Positions 44,536-52,532 of a stretch of DNA of 64,000 nt are shown here, one piece after another; position 1 is the first letter of the stretch; the number at the start of each line of letters is the position of its first letter. The translations under genes were made by a program, and so were the position numbers. Location of the stretch: NCBI GenBank assembly GCA_964480915.1, contig CAYZRS010000011.1, positions 56,047 through 120,046 of the forward strand, written 5' to 3'. This stretch comes from CAWGCE01 sp964480915 (GTDB taxonomy: Bacteria > Planctomycetota > Planctomycetia > Pirellulales > Pirellulaceae). Under the pieces are notes generated by a model, which ran no database searches, was not told the DNA's origin, and saw only the letters and a list, made by a program, of their open reading frames with translations.

Positions 44536-45396
44536 TTAGCTAAGTTTCTTCAACTGACCGTATCGTCGTGAACGTCGGCGACGGACGATCGCCGAATTCG
44601 ACGGCTTCCGCTTCTTACGTGTGCCACCACCCTTGGCCGACAAACCGGTCGGGCTGACAGGATGACGACCACCCTTGGTGCGACCTTCACCACCACCGTG
44701 CGGGTGATCGATCGGGTTCATCGCGGTACCACGAACATGTGGACGCCGGCCGAGCCACCGCTTGCGACCGGCTTTTCCTAGTCGGATCCCCATGTGTTCC
44801 GAGTTACCAACCTTGCCGATCGTCGCTCGACAAGTCGAAGGAACGCGGCGAATTTCACCACTCGGCAAAGAGAGCTGAGCCCACCCTGCTTGAACTGCCA
44901 TCAGCGTGGCCGACGTACCGGCACTGCGGCACATGCGAGCACCTTGCCCCGGCTGCAATTCGACGTTGTGGACCGAAGTTCCCAATGGAATCGCGCTCAA
45001 TGGAAGGCAGTTGCCAACCGTCGGCGGTGCTTCGTCGCCGCTGACGACGGGCGTGCCTACCACCAGGCCATCTGCAGCCAGGATGTATCGCTTGTCGCCG
45101 TCGACGTAATTCAGCAGGGCAATCCGAGCACTGCGGTTCGGATCGTACTGGACAGAAGCGACTCGAGCCGGCACGCCATCCTTCTTGCGAAGGAAGTCGA
45201 TGACACGGTAACGACGTTTGTGCCCACCGCCCCGATGCCGAGCCGTGATTTTTCCCTGATTGTTCCGTCCGCCCGTCTTTTTGATCGGACGCAGCAAGCT
45301 CTTTTCCGGTTTCGCTTTGGGCGTCAGATCAGCGAAGTCGCTGACCGTCGCATTGCGTCGTCCGGCAGAGGTTGGCTTATATTTTCGAATACCCAT
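44536..45396 (-). CDS. rplB: 50S ribosomal protein L2
   Basis: A 286-residue uL2: GIRKYKPTSAGRRNATVSDFADLT start, GRNNQGKITARHRGGGHKRRYR and the C-terminal RGTAMNPIDHPHGGGEGRTKGGRHPVSPTG block with the conserved His thought to matter for peptidyl transfer. One of the primary 23S rRNA binders. Confidence 0.97.
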   Translation of the reverse strand: MGIRKYKPTSAGRRNATVSDFADLTPKAKPEKSLLRPIKKTGGRNNQGKITARHRGGGHKRRYRVIDFLRKKDGVPARVASVQYDPNRSARIALLNYVDGDKRYILAADGLVVGTPVVSGDEAPPTVGNCLPLSAIPLGTSVHNVELQPGQGARMCRSAGTSATLMAVQAGWAQLSLPSGEIRRVPSTCRATIGKVGNSEHMGIRLGKAGRKRWLGRRPHVRGTAMNPIDHPHGGGEGRTKGGRHPVSPTGLSAKGGGTRKKRKPSNSAIVRRRRSRRYGQLKKLS

Positions 45397-45459
45397 GGCA
45401 GGTTGCTCGATCCGTTGTCAGTGATTGTCGTCGTGTTATTCGGCGGCTGTTGCTGGTTT

Positions 45460-45816
45460 TTAGAAGAAGTCGATGCGGTGCTCAGGATCGAGCGAAACGA
45501 TCGCCTTCTTCCAGTTTTTCGTATACCCGTAACGGAACTTGTGCCGTCGCGGCTTGCCCTTGCGGTTCTGCGTGCGAACTTTCAAAACCTTCACGTCAAA
45601 CAGCTCTTCGACTGCTTTCTTGACGTCATCTTTGCTCGCCAACGTGTTGATTTCGAAGGCGTATTGGTTGTACCGAGTCGATCGGTGCATCCCTTTTTCC
45701 GTTACCAGCGGTCGCAGCAAAATTTGATGCGGCAGCAGTTCCATGCGAGTCTTCTGGCCAGGCGGCAAGGCAGCTCGACGGGTCTTCTTGGTTGCAGTGG
45801 CTTCGGACATGATCAT
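45460..45816 (-). CDS. rplW: 50S ribosomal protein L23
   Basis: A 118-residue uL23. The core begins LPHQILLRPLVTEKGMHRSTRYNQYAFEI and continues KDDVKKAVEELFDVKVLKVRTQNRKGKPRRH. About 25 extra N-terminal residues precede the core; the ATG at 45816 or 45810 may be the true start. Docking site at the tunnel exit for trigger factor and SRP. Confidence 0.95.
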   Translation of the reverse strand: MIMSEATATKKTRRAALPPGQKTRMELLPHQILLRPLVTEKGMHRSTRYNQYAFEINTLASKDDVKKAVEELFDVKVLKVRTQNRKGKPRRHKFRYGYTKNWKKAIVSLDPEHRIDFF

Positions 45817-45886
45817 TAATCCCGGTTTGGGCTTTTCTTATTTCAGCTAAATCTGGCACAGGGCCCGTCTGGCTAGTTATTCCAAA

Positions 45887-46540
45887 CTAAGCAGAAGTGG
45901 CCGCTCCGCACTTATCCTTAATGGCATCCAACGCAGCTTTGGTCACAAGCAGGCAATGCGGAGCCAAAACGGCCAACGCATTCAAATCACTAACTTGCGA
46001 AACCGTGACGTTCGCGATATTGCGAGCACTCTTATAGACCATGGGGGCCAGCTCGGCGGTGGTGACCAGCGTCTGCTTACCGTTCAGGCCCAAGGCCTTC
46101 AGGATCGATGCCATCTCTTTGGTCGTCGGTGCGTCGAAGTCGAGTTCGTCGATCACCATGATCTGGTCGTCTTGAATCTTCGAAGCGATTGCCATACGAG
46201 TCGCAATCTTTACGGCCTTCTTGGGCAAGCGGTAGGAGTAATCTCGCGGCTTGTTGGCATGGATGTGCCCACCACCGCGACGAATACCACTTCGTACGCT
46301 ACCGGCACGAGCGTTGCCCGTTCCCTTTTGGCGATACAATTTTTTCGTCGTACCGGAAACTTCGGCTCGCGTTTTCGAATTGGACGAACCCTGGCGTTGG
46401 TTCGCCTGATACATCACAACCACATCATGCAGCAACTGCTTGCTGATGCGGGGCGCGATGACGGCCGGATCGATCTCGTAGGTGCCGACCTCTTTGCCGC
46501 TGCGATCATGTACTTTCAAGGTGGCCATGTGACTGCCCAT
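45887..46540 (-). CDS. rplD: 50S ribosomal protein L4
   Basis: A 217-residue uL4: KLYRQKGTGNARAGSVRSGIRRGGGHIHANKPRDYSYRLPKK is the conserved extended loop and LKALGLNGKQTLVTTAEL the C-terminal fold. Start is ATG 46540, or possibly 46528 (MATLKVHD). In E. coli L4 represses its own operon through the S10 leader; no such leader hairpin is evident here. Confidence 0.96.
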   Translation of the reverse strand: MGSHMATLKVHDRSGKEVGTYEIDPAVIAPRISKQLLHDVVVMYQANQRQGSSNSKTRAEVSGTTKKLYRQKGTGNARAGSVRSGIRRGGGHIHANKPRDYSYRLPKKAVKIATRMAIASKIQDDQIMVIDELDFDAPTTKEMASILKALGLNGKQTLVTTAELAPMVYKSARNIANVTVSQVSDLNALAVLAPHCLLVTKAALDAIKDKCGAATSA

Positions 46541-46548
46541 GTTCCTGT

Positions 46549-47235
46549 CTACAGTTTGTTGGTTTCACGAATCATGACATAGCCGCCATTGGGACCGGGT
46601 ATCGCACCACGGATCAGCAGCAGGTTGTTCTCCGCATCGACTTTGACAACCTTCACATTGCGGGCGGTAATGCGAGCATTGCCGTATTGCCCCGCCATTC
46701 GCTTGCCTTTGAAAAGGCGACTTGGATACGCACTACAGCCGGTACCACCAGCGTGGCGATGCACTTTTTTGACGCCGTGAGTTGCCCGTTGGCCGGAGAA
46801 ATTCCAACGCTTCATAACACCCGCAAAACCGCGACCTTTGCTGGTCCCCGTGACATCGACCGCTTTGACATCGGCCAATACGTCGACTTTGATTTCTTGG
46901 CCGAGCTCAAAACCGTCGGTCGATCCGCGGAATTCGCGAACAAATCGTTGGGGCTCGCAGCCCGGCTTTGGAAGCAGCTCGATGCCGGCAGAGGTGCGTT
47001 TCTTCGAACGCTTGCTGCTGAGTTTTCCAACGTGACCACGTTCACTGCGGGAGGCGAGACGGCGAGGCTTATCTTTGAAGCCTAGCTGTACGGCCTCATA
47101 GCCATCGCGATCTTTGTCGCGTATCTGCAAGACCTTACAAGGACCGGCTTGAATCACCGTCACGGGAATCACCTTCCCGGTTTCGTCGTAGATCTGTGTC
47201 ATCCCGACCTTTTGGCCGAGTATACCTTTGCTCAT
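46549..47235 (-). CDS. rplC: 50S ribosomal protein L3
   Basis: A 228-residue uL3: MSKGILGQKVGMTQIYDETGKVIPVTVI start, GVMKRWNFSGQRATHGVKKVHRHAGGTGCSAYPSRLFKGKRMAGQYGN (the peptidyl-transferase-reaching loop) near 150-200. The His-Arg-His-Ala-Gly-Gly-Thr stretch replaces the commoner H...GS. Followed after 8 bp by rplD. Confidence 0.96.
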   Translation of the reverse strand: MSKGILGQKVGMTQIYDETGKVIPVTVIQAGPCKVLQIRDKDRDGYEAVQLGFKDKPRRLASRSERGHVGKLSSKRSKKRTSAGIELLPKPGCEPQRFVREFRGSTDGFELGQEIKVDVLADVKAVDVTGTSKGRGFAGVMKRWNFSGQRATHGVKKVHRHAGGTGCSAYPSRLFKGKRMAGQYGNARITARNVKVVKVDAENNLLLIRGAIPGPNGGYVMIRETNKL

Positions 47236-47384
47236 GGCAATGCCCGCGTGTTTTTAGTGTCACGTCTGCCGAGTGGGAACTTGACAATTCACTCAACTAA
47301 GTCGAGTTCGCTGCCCATTACCCGCACGGCGTCCACGTCATAGTGAACCCTGCGAATGGAAATATAAATCGCCAGTCGATGTTT

Positions 47385-47711
47385 CTACCGAGCCGACGCT
47401 TTGATCTTGATGTCGACACCAGCCGGAAGGCTGAGCTTGTTCAACGCTTCAATCGTCTTGGCCGTAGCCTGAACGATGTCGATGACACGCTTGTGTGTTC
47501 GAATCTCGAATTGCTGGCGAGCCTTCTTGTTGACAAACGGGCTTGAAAGCACCGTATATCGTTCAATGCGGGTCGGCAGCGGAATCGGTCCGTGCACTTC
47601 GGAATTGGTTCGTTTGGCGGTGTCCACGATTTCTTGCGCGCTCTGATCGAGAATCGCATGATCATACGCTTCCATGCGGATGCGGATGACTTCACTTGCG
47701 GGACCGGCCAC
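47385..47711 (-). CDS. rpsJ: 30S ribosomal protein S10
   Basis: About 108 residues from GTG 47711, chosen because GAAGAGG lies eight bases upstream and because the family starts shortly before VIRIRMEAYDH; the frame is open further upstream to 47801. AQEIVDTAKRTNSEVHGPIPLPTRIERYTVLSSPFVNKKARQQFEIRTHKRVIDI is the usual uS10 core. First gene of the cluster; in bacteria it also joins transcription antitermination complexes with NusB. Confidence 0.95.
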   Translation of the reverse strand: MAGPASEVIRIRMEAYDHAILDQSAQEIVDTAKRTNSEVHGPIPLPTRIERYTVLSSPFVNKKARQQFEIRTHKRVIDIVQATAKTIEALNKLSLPAGVDIKIKASAR

Positions 47712-47782
47712 CAGATTACCTCTTCGTCGAAATGTTCGGAAACTGCTCCACCCTGCTCCCATGAGCCGGGTGGAAACTACCG

Positions 47783-47811
47783 ATGTTATGGGACGCCCCA
47801 TACCTCGTCAA
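47783..47811 (-). promoter_or_regulatory. Sigma70-like promoter of the S10 operon
   Basis: On the minus strand TTGACG (47806-47811, five of six to consensus), exactly 17 bases, then TAACAT (47783-47788, four of six). The start of transcription would be near 47776, giving a leader of about 65 bases to rpsJ. It is the only good promoter-like pair I found in front of the ribosomal cluster. Confidence 0.55.
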
Positions 47812-47979
47812 CACGGGGTACCCGGATTCGTCCAGGTAATTCTCGTCACCGAATCGGCTCCTTCGATCCCGTCGTTGGTTGCCGAAGCCCCAGCCACCAT
47901 TCCCGCAGAAGGCACTCGCACGAGAATGGCTGTTTGCGTACGATTTCAACCAGAACTTCAACCTCGGACGGATCGCCAC

Positions 47980-50900
47980 ATGACCGCCAGCTCGAAACCA
48001 GCAGCCCGGATTGTCGGCATTATCTTGCTGGCAGGGTGCGCCTCTTTCTGCCAAATAGGATGTCAGCGAGCCAGCAGTGTCGCGCCACAGGCCGCTACGG
48101 AGGCGGCGGAAGCAGGCTCGGACGCAGACGATGGCGAGTCGACGGTGCACGCGGCGTCGACTGAATCTAGCCCGGAACCGGGATTATCGCCAATCACGTT
48201 CCGCGATTGGGCCACCCATTGCGGGCTGGACGAAGTGCAAGACTCCGGAGCAATCGGTGAGCATTCCTATCCCGAGATCATGTTCGGCGGCGTCTGTCTC
48301 GCTGACCTTGACGGTGACGGCGACCTGGATGCCTTGATTCCCCAGGGTGGTCCGTTACCTGGTTCCGGAAAGCCTCCGCGGCCCAACTCGCTGTACTTAA
48401 ATGACGGTTCGGGGAAATTTCAGCTTGCGACCGATGATTCAATTGCCGCCACGGCCAGCTACTGCATGGGAGTTTTTGCGGGCGACATCGACAGCGACGG
48501 TGATCTGGACCTGCTGCTGACGAACGCTGGTCAGTTGACGCTCATGAAGAATCGAGGAAATGCCAAGTTCGAAGACGCGACGGCAGAGGCTGGAATTCCG
48601 CAGGAAAACGGCCTGTGGCTGAATGCGGTCGTCATGGACTTGGACGGAGACGCCATCAGCGATATCTACGTCGCCAATTACATGGACTGGCAGTACGACC
48701 AAGACATCCCCTGCAAAGCGCCAAGCGGCGAACCCGACTACTGTAATCCGACCAATTACGCCGGCGCCCGCGATTTGCTCCTCAAGGGGCTCGGCAACGG
48801 TCGATTCCGCGACATCAGCCGCGAAGCGGGCATCGCGGCCCGTGCCACAAGGTCCATGGGCGTCGCAGTATTCGATCTTGAGAACGATGGCGACCTCGAC
48901 ATCTACGTCGCGAATGACGGCGAAGCGAACTTGCTGTGGGTCAACCAAGGCGACGGCACCTATCAAGACGAAGCGATGATCCGCGGCGCGGCGGTAAACA
49001 GCGCCGGAAAGGCCGAGGCCAGCATGGGCGTCGCCTGTGCCGATTTCGACGCGGATGGGGATGAGGACTTGATCCTGACTCATCTGGAACAAGAGACCCA
49101 CACCGTCTATCGAAACGACGACGGCTTCTTTTCTGATGTGACCGTAGCCACCGGTGTGAGTCGTTGGTCCCGTCCCGATACCGGCTTCGGAATTGGGCTC
49201 GTCGATCTGAACAACGATGGGGCGCTCGATCTGTTCGTTGCGAACGGAGCGGTCGGACGTCCCACTCGTCCTCGCGACACCGACAATGTCTACGCTCAGC
49301 CGGATCGAATCGCTGCCGGCGTGGGCGGTAAGTTCTCCGAAGCTGGCGGTGTCGCGGATGACGAACTGCCGGGTCAAGCCGTTGTGTCGCGTGGTGCCGC
49401 CTTCGGTGACTTCGATGGCGATGGCCGCGTTGATGTTCTGGTGGGAGTGAAGGACGGAAAACTGCGTGTCTTGCGAAACGAATCGCCCGGCGATTACGCG
49501 TGGATCGCACTGAGGCCGCTGGCGCGCGAAGGAGCTGCCGTCGAGATCGGCAGTCGTGTCGCGGTTCTGGGGATCGACGAGCTGGATGAGCGCACCGTTC
49601 GTCCGCACGGCAGTTATTTGGGATCGAGCGAACCCGCGGTTCGGTTTGGTTTGGGAAAACACGACTCGCCCGTGGATGTCGTGGTGACTTGGATGGATGG
49701 AGAGCGCGAGCGTTTCTCGCAGCTCAAGCTGCGGCAGATTCACAGTTTGGTCCGGGGTGCTGGATCGAACGTTGCTGCGATCCCGTTGGCAGCGAATGGT
49801 CCTGTTTCGTCCGACAGTACGCCAATGACTGCAGCAGATGACCAGGCTCGGCAAACGGACCGATTCGGCGCGAGCGATCAAGAATCGCCAGCTTCCCAGA
49901 CTGCCGACTCACAAGTGCCGTCGGGCGCATTGGGAGAAATTCCGCCGCTGCAAATCGTCGACGAAGGAGGGCGAAAGAAGCGGCCTGAAGTCGATATTGC
50001 CGCCTTGGCCGCCTGGTGCCGCCAGGCCGGCTTGCCGCCCCCCCCGGAAATCGAAGCGCTCGACGCGGTCACATGGCAGTTAGTCCACGCCGCGATGGAA
50101 AAGGCCGGTCGTCGCCCGACCGCCGAAAATCTGGGTTCCTTAGCGATGTATTACGATGGCCACCAGGTGAGGACTTCTGCGCTGGAGCTCTATCAGCGCC
50201 TGATCAAGTTAGAACCAGAAGAATCGTTGTGGTGGCATTTACTCGGCCGCGCCAGTTCGAAGGAGGGCTTGAACCAGCAGGCGCTCAGCGGTTTTCGCCG
50301 AGCGGCAGAGTTATTGCCGGACGAACCGGTTGTCCAAGCGCGCCTGGCCGAAGCGAATCTGGAGGTTGGTGAGACCGATGCTGCGATCGCGGCCTGGCAA
50401 AAGTACTTACAGATACGCAACAACGATCCGCTCGGCTGGACCGGCTTGGCGAATGCTCAAGAGGCGGCTGGCGAATTGGAAGCGGCACTCGCTTCGGTCC
50501 GTAAGGCAATTCGCTATCGTCCCAAGGCGCGCCCGTCATTGATCGCAGCAGCACGACTCGCAGCACGCACCGGTGATGTCGCCGCCGCCAAGACTTACGA
50601 GCAGGCGGCCAGCCAACTGAACAAGACGAACGATCTCGTGCTCGCCGATCGACTTGAGAATCGCATGCTGGAGCACTCGAAATGCGCAGCCTACTTGCGC
50701 GTGCTGGCGAATCATCTAAAGCAAAACGGCAAATTCCAGCCGGCGCTCGAAGCGGCCCGTTTGCTCGCCGAGCGACGTCCTGATGATGCCAAGAATTGGC
50801 AAATGCTCGTTTGGCTCTCGACCGTGCTTCGTCAAAGTGAGTCTGCGGTCGAGTACGCCGAAGTCGCCGTCGAGTTGGATCCCAGTTTCGCACCCGGCTG

Positions 50901-51240
50901 GGAGACGCTGGCCAATGCCCAAATTCAACGCAGCAATTTCGAGCAGGCGGTCCAATTTGCCGATCGATCGCTTCAAGCCGATCCGAAATTCCTTAAAGCG
51001 CATACGGCGCGCGGACTGGCGTTGGGTAAGCTGGGCCGTAGTGAAGAGGCACTGTCCTCGCTCGACATCGCTTTGAAAGCCAATCCGCGTGCGATCGCGC
51101 TGTGGCAAATGAAGGTCGCCTGTTACGCCAACTCGGGCCAAACCGATTTGGCGATCAAAACGCTGAATCAGTTACTGGCGATCTCTCCTCGGAATCCATG
51201 GGCGTTGAAAGTTCGCGCTCAATTGAATCAAGCCGACTAA
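47980..51240 (+). CDS. CRTAC1-like lipoprotein: FG-GAP/VCBS repeats, ASPIC/UnbV domain, TPR repeats
   Basis: A 1,086-residue exported protein. ATG 47980 is chosen over an open frame reaching back to 47674 because it puts a lipoprotein signal at the N-terminus (basic start, hydrophobic stretch, lipobox LLAGC with Cys 20). Residues of about 80-500 hold FG-GAP/VCBS-type repeats with many calcium-loop motifs of the D-x-D-x-D-G-D-x-D kind (DLDGDGDLD, DIDSDGDLD, DLENDGDLD, DFDADGDED, DLNNDGALD, DFDGDGRVD). About 500-590 is an ASPIC/UnbV domain (EIGSRVAVLG, HGSYLGSSEPAVRFGLG). An acidic linker follows, then from about 690 to the end several TPR units (ALELYQRLIKLEPEE, AIAAWQKYLQIRNND, ALSSLDIALKANPRA). 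This architecture is common in planctomycetes. Probably a surface binding protein; ligand unknown. The rpsJ promoter region lies divergently upstream. Confidence 0.85.
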   Translation: MTASSKPAARIVGIILLAGCASFCQIGCQRASSVAPQAATEAAEAGSDADDGESTVHAASTESSPEPGLSPITFRDWATHCGLDEVQDSGAIGEHSYPEIMFGGVCLADLDGDGDLDALIPQGGPLPGSGKPPRPNSLYLNDGSGKFQLATDDSIAATASYCMGVFAGDIDSDGDLDLLLTNAGQLTLMKNRGNAKFEDATAEAGIPQENGLWLNAVVMDLDGDAISDIYVANYMDWQYDQDIPCKAPSGEPDYCNPTNYAGARDLLLKGLGNGRFRDISREAGIAARATRSMGVAVFDLENDGDLDIYVANDGEANLLWVNQGDGTYQDEAMIRGAAVNSAGKAEASMGVACADFDADGDEDLILTHLEQETHTVYRNDDGFFSDVTVATGVSRWSRPDTGFGIGLVDLNNDGALDLFVANGAVGRPTRPRDTDNVYAQPDRIAAGVGGKFSEAGGVADDELPGQAVVSRGAAFGDFDGDGRVDVLVGVKDGKLRVLRNESPGDYAWIALRPLAREGAAVEIGSRVAVLGIDELDERTVRPHGSYLGSSEPAVRFGLGKHDSPVDVVVTWMDGERERFSQLKLRQIHSLVRGAGSNVAAIPLAANGPVSSDSTPMTAADDQARQTDRFGASDQESPASQTADSQVPSGALGEIPPLQIVDEGGRKKRPEVDIAALAAWCRQAGLPPPPEIEALDAVTWQLVHAAMEKAGRRPTAENLGSLAMYYDGHQVRTSALELYQRLIKLEPEESLWWHLLGRASSKEGLNQQALSGFRRAAELLPDEPVVQARLAEANLEVGETDAAIAAWQKYLQIRNNDPLGWTGLANAQEAAGELEAALASVRKAIRYRPKARPSLIAAARLAARTGDVAAAKTYEQAASQLNKTNDLVLADRLENRMLEHSKCAAYLRVLANHLKQNGKFQPALEAARLLAERRPDDAKNWQMLVWLSTVLRQSESAVEYAEVAVELDPSFAPGWETLANAQIQRSNFEQAVQFADRSLQADPKFLKAHTARGLALGKLGRSEEALSSLDIALKANPRAIALWQMKVACYANSGQTDLAIKTLNQLLAISPRNPWALKVRAQLNQAD

Positions 51241-51455
51241 GCAGCGCTTGCCGCCTTGTTCGGGGAAGCAGCGGCCCGGTTTTGCGTTTGCTCTTGTCGC
51301 AGGTAGGGAATGCCCCGCCTTGGGGTCACCCTTGAGCCGCCGTTGAACCTTCATCGAAGCTGGGCGACAAGTGTGTGGTGAGCACCTCGGCCCCAATTGG
51401 TTCTGTTTTTAGTCAACCCTTCGTGTAGACTCGACTCGGGCAAACAACTTACTTT

Positions 51456-51461
51456 GAGGGG
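51456..51461 (+). promoter_or_regulatory. Shine-Dalgarno site of the repeat-peptide gene
   Basis: GAGGGG ends six bases before the ATG at 51468, a strong site in a genome where many starts have none. It fixes the start of the graspetide-like precursor and suggests it is well translated. Confidence 0.7.
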
Positions 51462-51467
51462 TGTGTT

Positions 51468-52514
51468 ATGAGCGACCAACAGCCGTTCTCGAACCAAATG
51501 CAAGAATTGTTGCGTCGCTTTCGCAGTGGCGATCTGGGCCGCCGCGATTTTCTACGAAAAGTGGTCAGCCTCGGACTCAGTTCTTCCGCGGCCTATGCAC
51601 TGCTTCATGAGACGCAAGTTGCCGCCCAGATAGCAACGACCATGGCCTTCATTAACGGCCGCCCGGAAGAAGAGGTCAATCAACCGCCTGCCAGTACTCG
51701 TGCGACGGGCGAAGAGGGGCAACCGACCACGTTGCGGGCGGGCGAAGAGAGCACGGCCACGACGATGCGGATGGGCGAGGAAAACACGGCGACGACGATG
51801 CGTTTCGGGGAAGAAGGAGGCGACGTGGCGACGTCAGCCCAAATCGGCGAAGAAGGGAATCCAACCACCGCCGCGCTGCCGTGCGGGACTCCTGAAGAGG
51901 AGGTCACCAATCCCCAGCCAACGACCCAAGCGGTTGGCGAAGAAGGCCAACCAACAACCATGGCCCTGATCAACGGTCGGCCCGAAGAGGAAGTGCACAA
52001 CCATCACACCCATACGACGACCGAAGCGGTGGGTGAAGAGGGGCAACCAACGACCATGGCAATCATCAACGGTCGTCCGGAAGAAGAAGTGCACGATCAT
52101 CACGTCTATCCTTCGACGCGGGCAGTTGGGGAAGAAGGAACGCCGACCACAACGATGGGCTACACCGACGGTCGATCCGAAGAAGAAATCGTGAACCCGA
52201 CGACTCAAGCGGTGGGTGAAGAAGGGCCTCACGTTTCGACGCGTGCCATCGGCGAAGAGGGGGCTCCCACGACGACGATGGGGTACCAAAATGGTCAGTC
52301 CGAAGAAGAGGTGGTAAACCCGACGACGACCGCCGTGGGCGAAGAAGGGTGGCACCAACAAACAACCACAGCTCAAGGCGAGGAAGGCCCTCATGTTCCG
52401 ACAACGCAAGCAGTCGGTGAAGAGCAGCTGCATTACAATCACCCGGCGCCTCCTCAAGACCTCGGTGTCCCAGACCCGGGGCACCAGCACTGGGACGGAT
52501 GGCAACGTTGGTAA
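51468..52514 (+). CDS. Putative multi-core graspetide (omega-ester RiPP) precursor with Tat-like leader
   Basis: A 348-residue repeat protein. Residues 1-50 form a leader: polar start, LLRRFRSGDLGRRDFLRKV with a twin-arginine-type RRDFLR, then a hydrophobic stretch VSLGLSSSAAYALL. From residue 57 on, 19 Thr/Glu modules follow. Thirteen are short, T/S-T/S-x3-G-E-E, starting at 76, 87, 98, 109, 122, 152, 184, 216, 245, 257, 286, 299 and 312. Six are long, TT-x8-EEE, starting at 57, 133, 163, 195, 228 and 269, four of them with NGRP, DGRS or NGQS before the EEE. The tail after 320 is Pro/His/Trp-rich. The short module equals the TTxxxxEE core of plesiocin-type graspetides, where Thr hydroxyls are esterified to Glu carboxylates. 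The ATP-grasp gene follows 18 bp downstream. Alternative: an unmodified secreted repeat protein. Precursor role is an inference. Confidence 0.75.
   Translation: MSDQQPFSNQMQELLRRFRSGDLGRRDFLRKVVSLGLSSSAAYALLHETQVAAQIATTMAFINGRPEEEVNQPPASTRATGEEGQPTTLRAGEESTATTMRMGEENTATTMRFGEEGGDVATSAQIGEEGNPTTAALPCGTPEEEVTNPQPTTQAVGEEGQPTTMALINGRPEEEVHNHHTHTTTEAVGEEGQPTTMAIINGRPEEEVHDHHVYPSTRAVGEEGTPTTTMGYTDGRSEEEIVNPTTQAVGEEGPHVSTRAIGEEGAPTTTMGYQNGQSEEEVVNPTTTAVGEEGWHQQTTTAQGEEGPHVPTTQAVGEEQLHYNHPAPPQDLGVPDPGHQHWDGWQRW
51921..52140 (+). repeat. Tandem repeat of about 96 bp inside the precursor gene
   Basis: A short module and a long module with a His-rich spacer form a 32-residue unit: TTxAVGEEGQPTTMALINGRPEEEVHNHH-type. 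Unit starts recur at residues 152, 184 and 216 (short) and 163 and 195 (long). The two central copies are nearly identical at the protein level, which indicates recent duplication; later copies are 33-41 residues apart. Confidence 0.75.
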
Positions 52515-52532
52515 GGGGATCGAGTTAATCCT

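Noticed and set aside
44794..45819. 341-codon plus-strand frame across rplB and rplW
   Set aside because: Both strands cannot be coding here; rplB and rplW are certain. Shadow of a GC-rich gene.
48439..49881. 480-codon minus-strand frame
   Set aside because: It is antisense to the calcium-loop repeats of the CRTAC1-like gene, whose GAC/GAT/GGC codons leave the opposite strand open. No motifs.
51403..51431. Possible promoter (CTGTTT ... TAGACT) before the repeat-peptide gene
   Set aside because: -10 matches four of six and the -35 is poor; no better than chance in this sequence.
51636..52480. Repeats resembling a CRISPR array
   Set aside because: Spacing is irregular, the repeats lie in one intact reading frame with a strong ribosome binding site, and they are conserved at the protein level as Thr/Glu modules; no cas genes.
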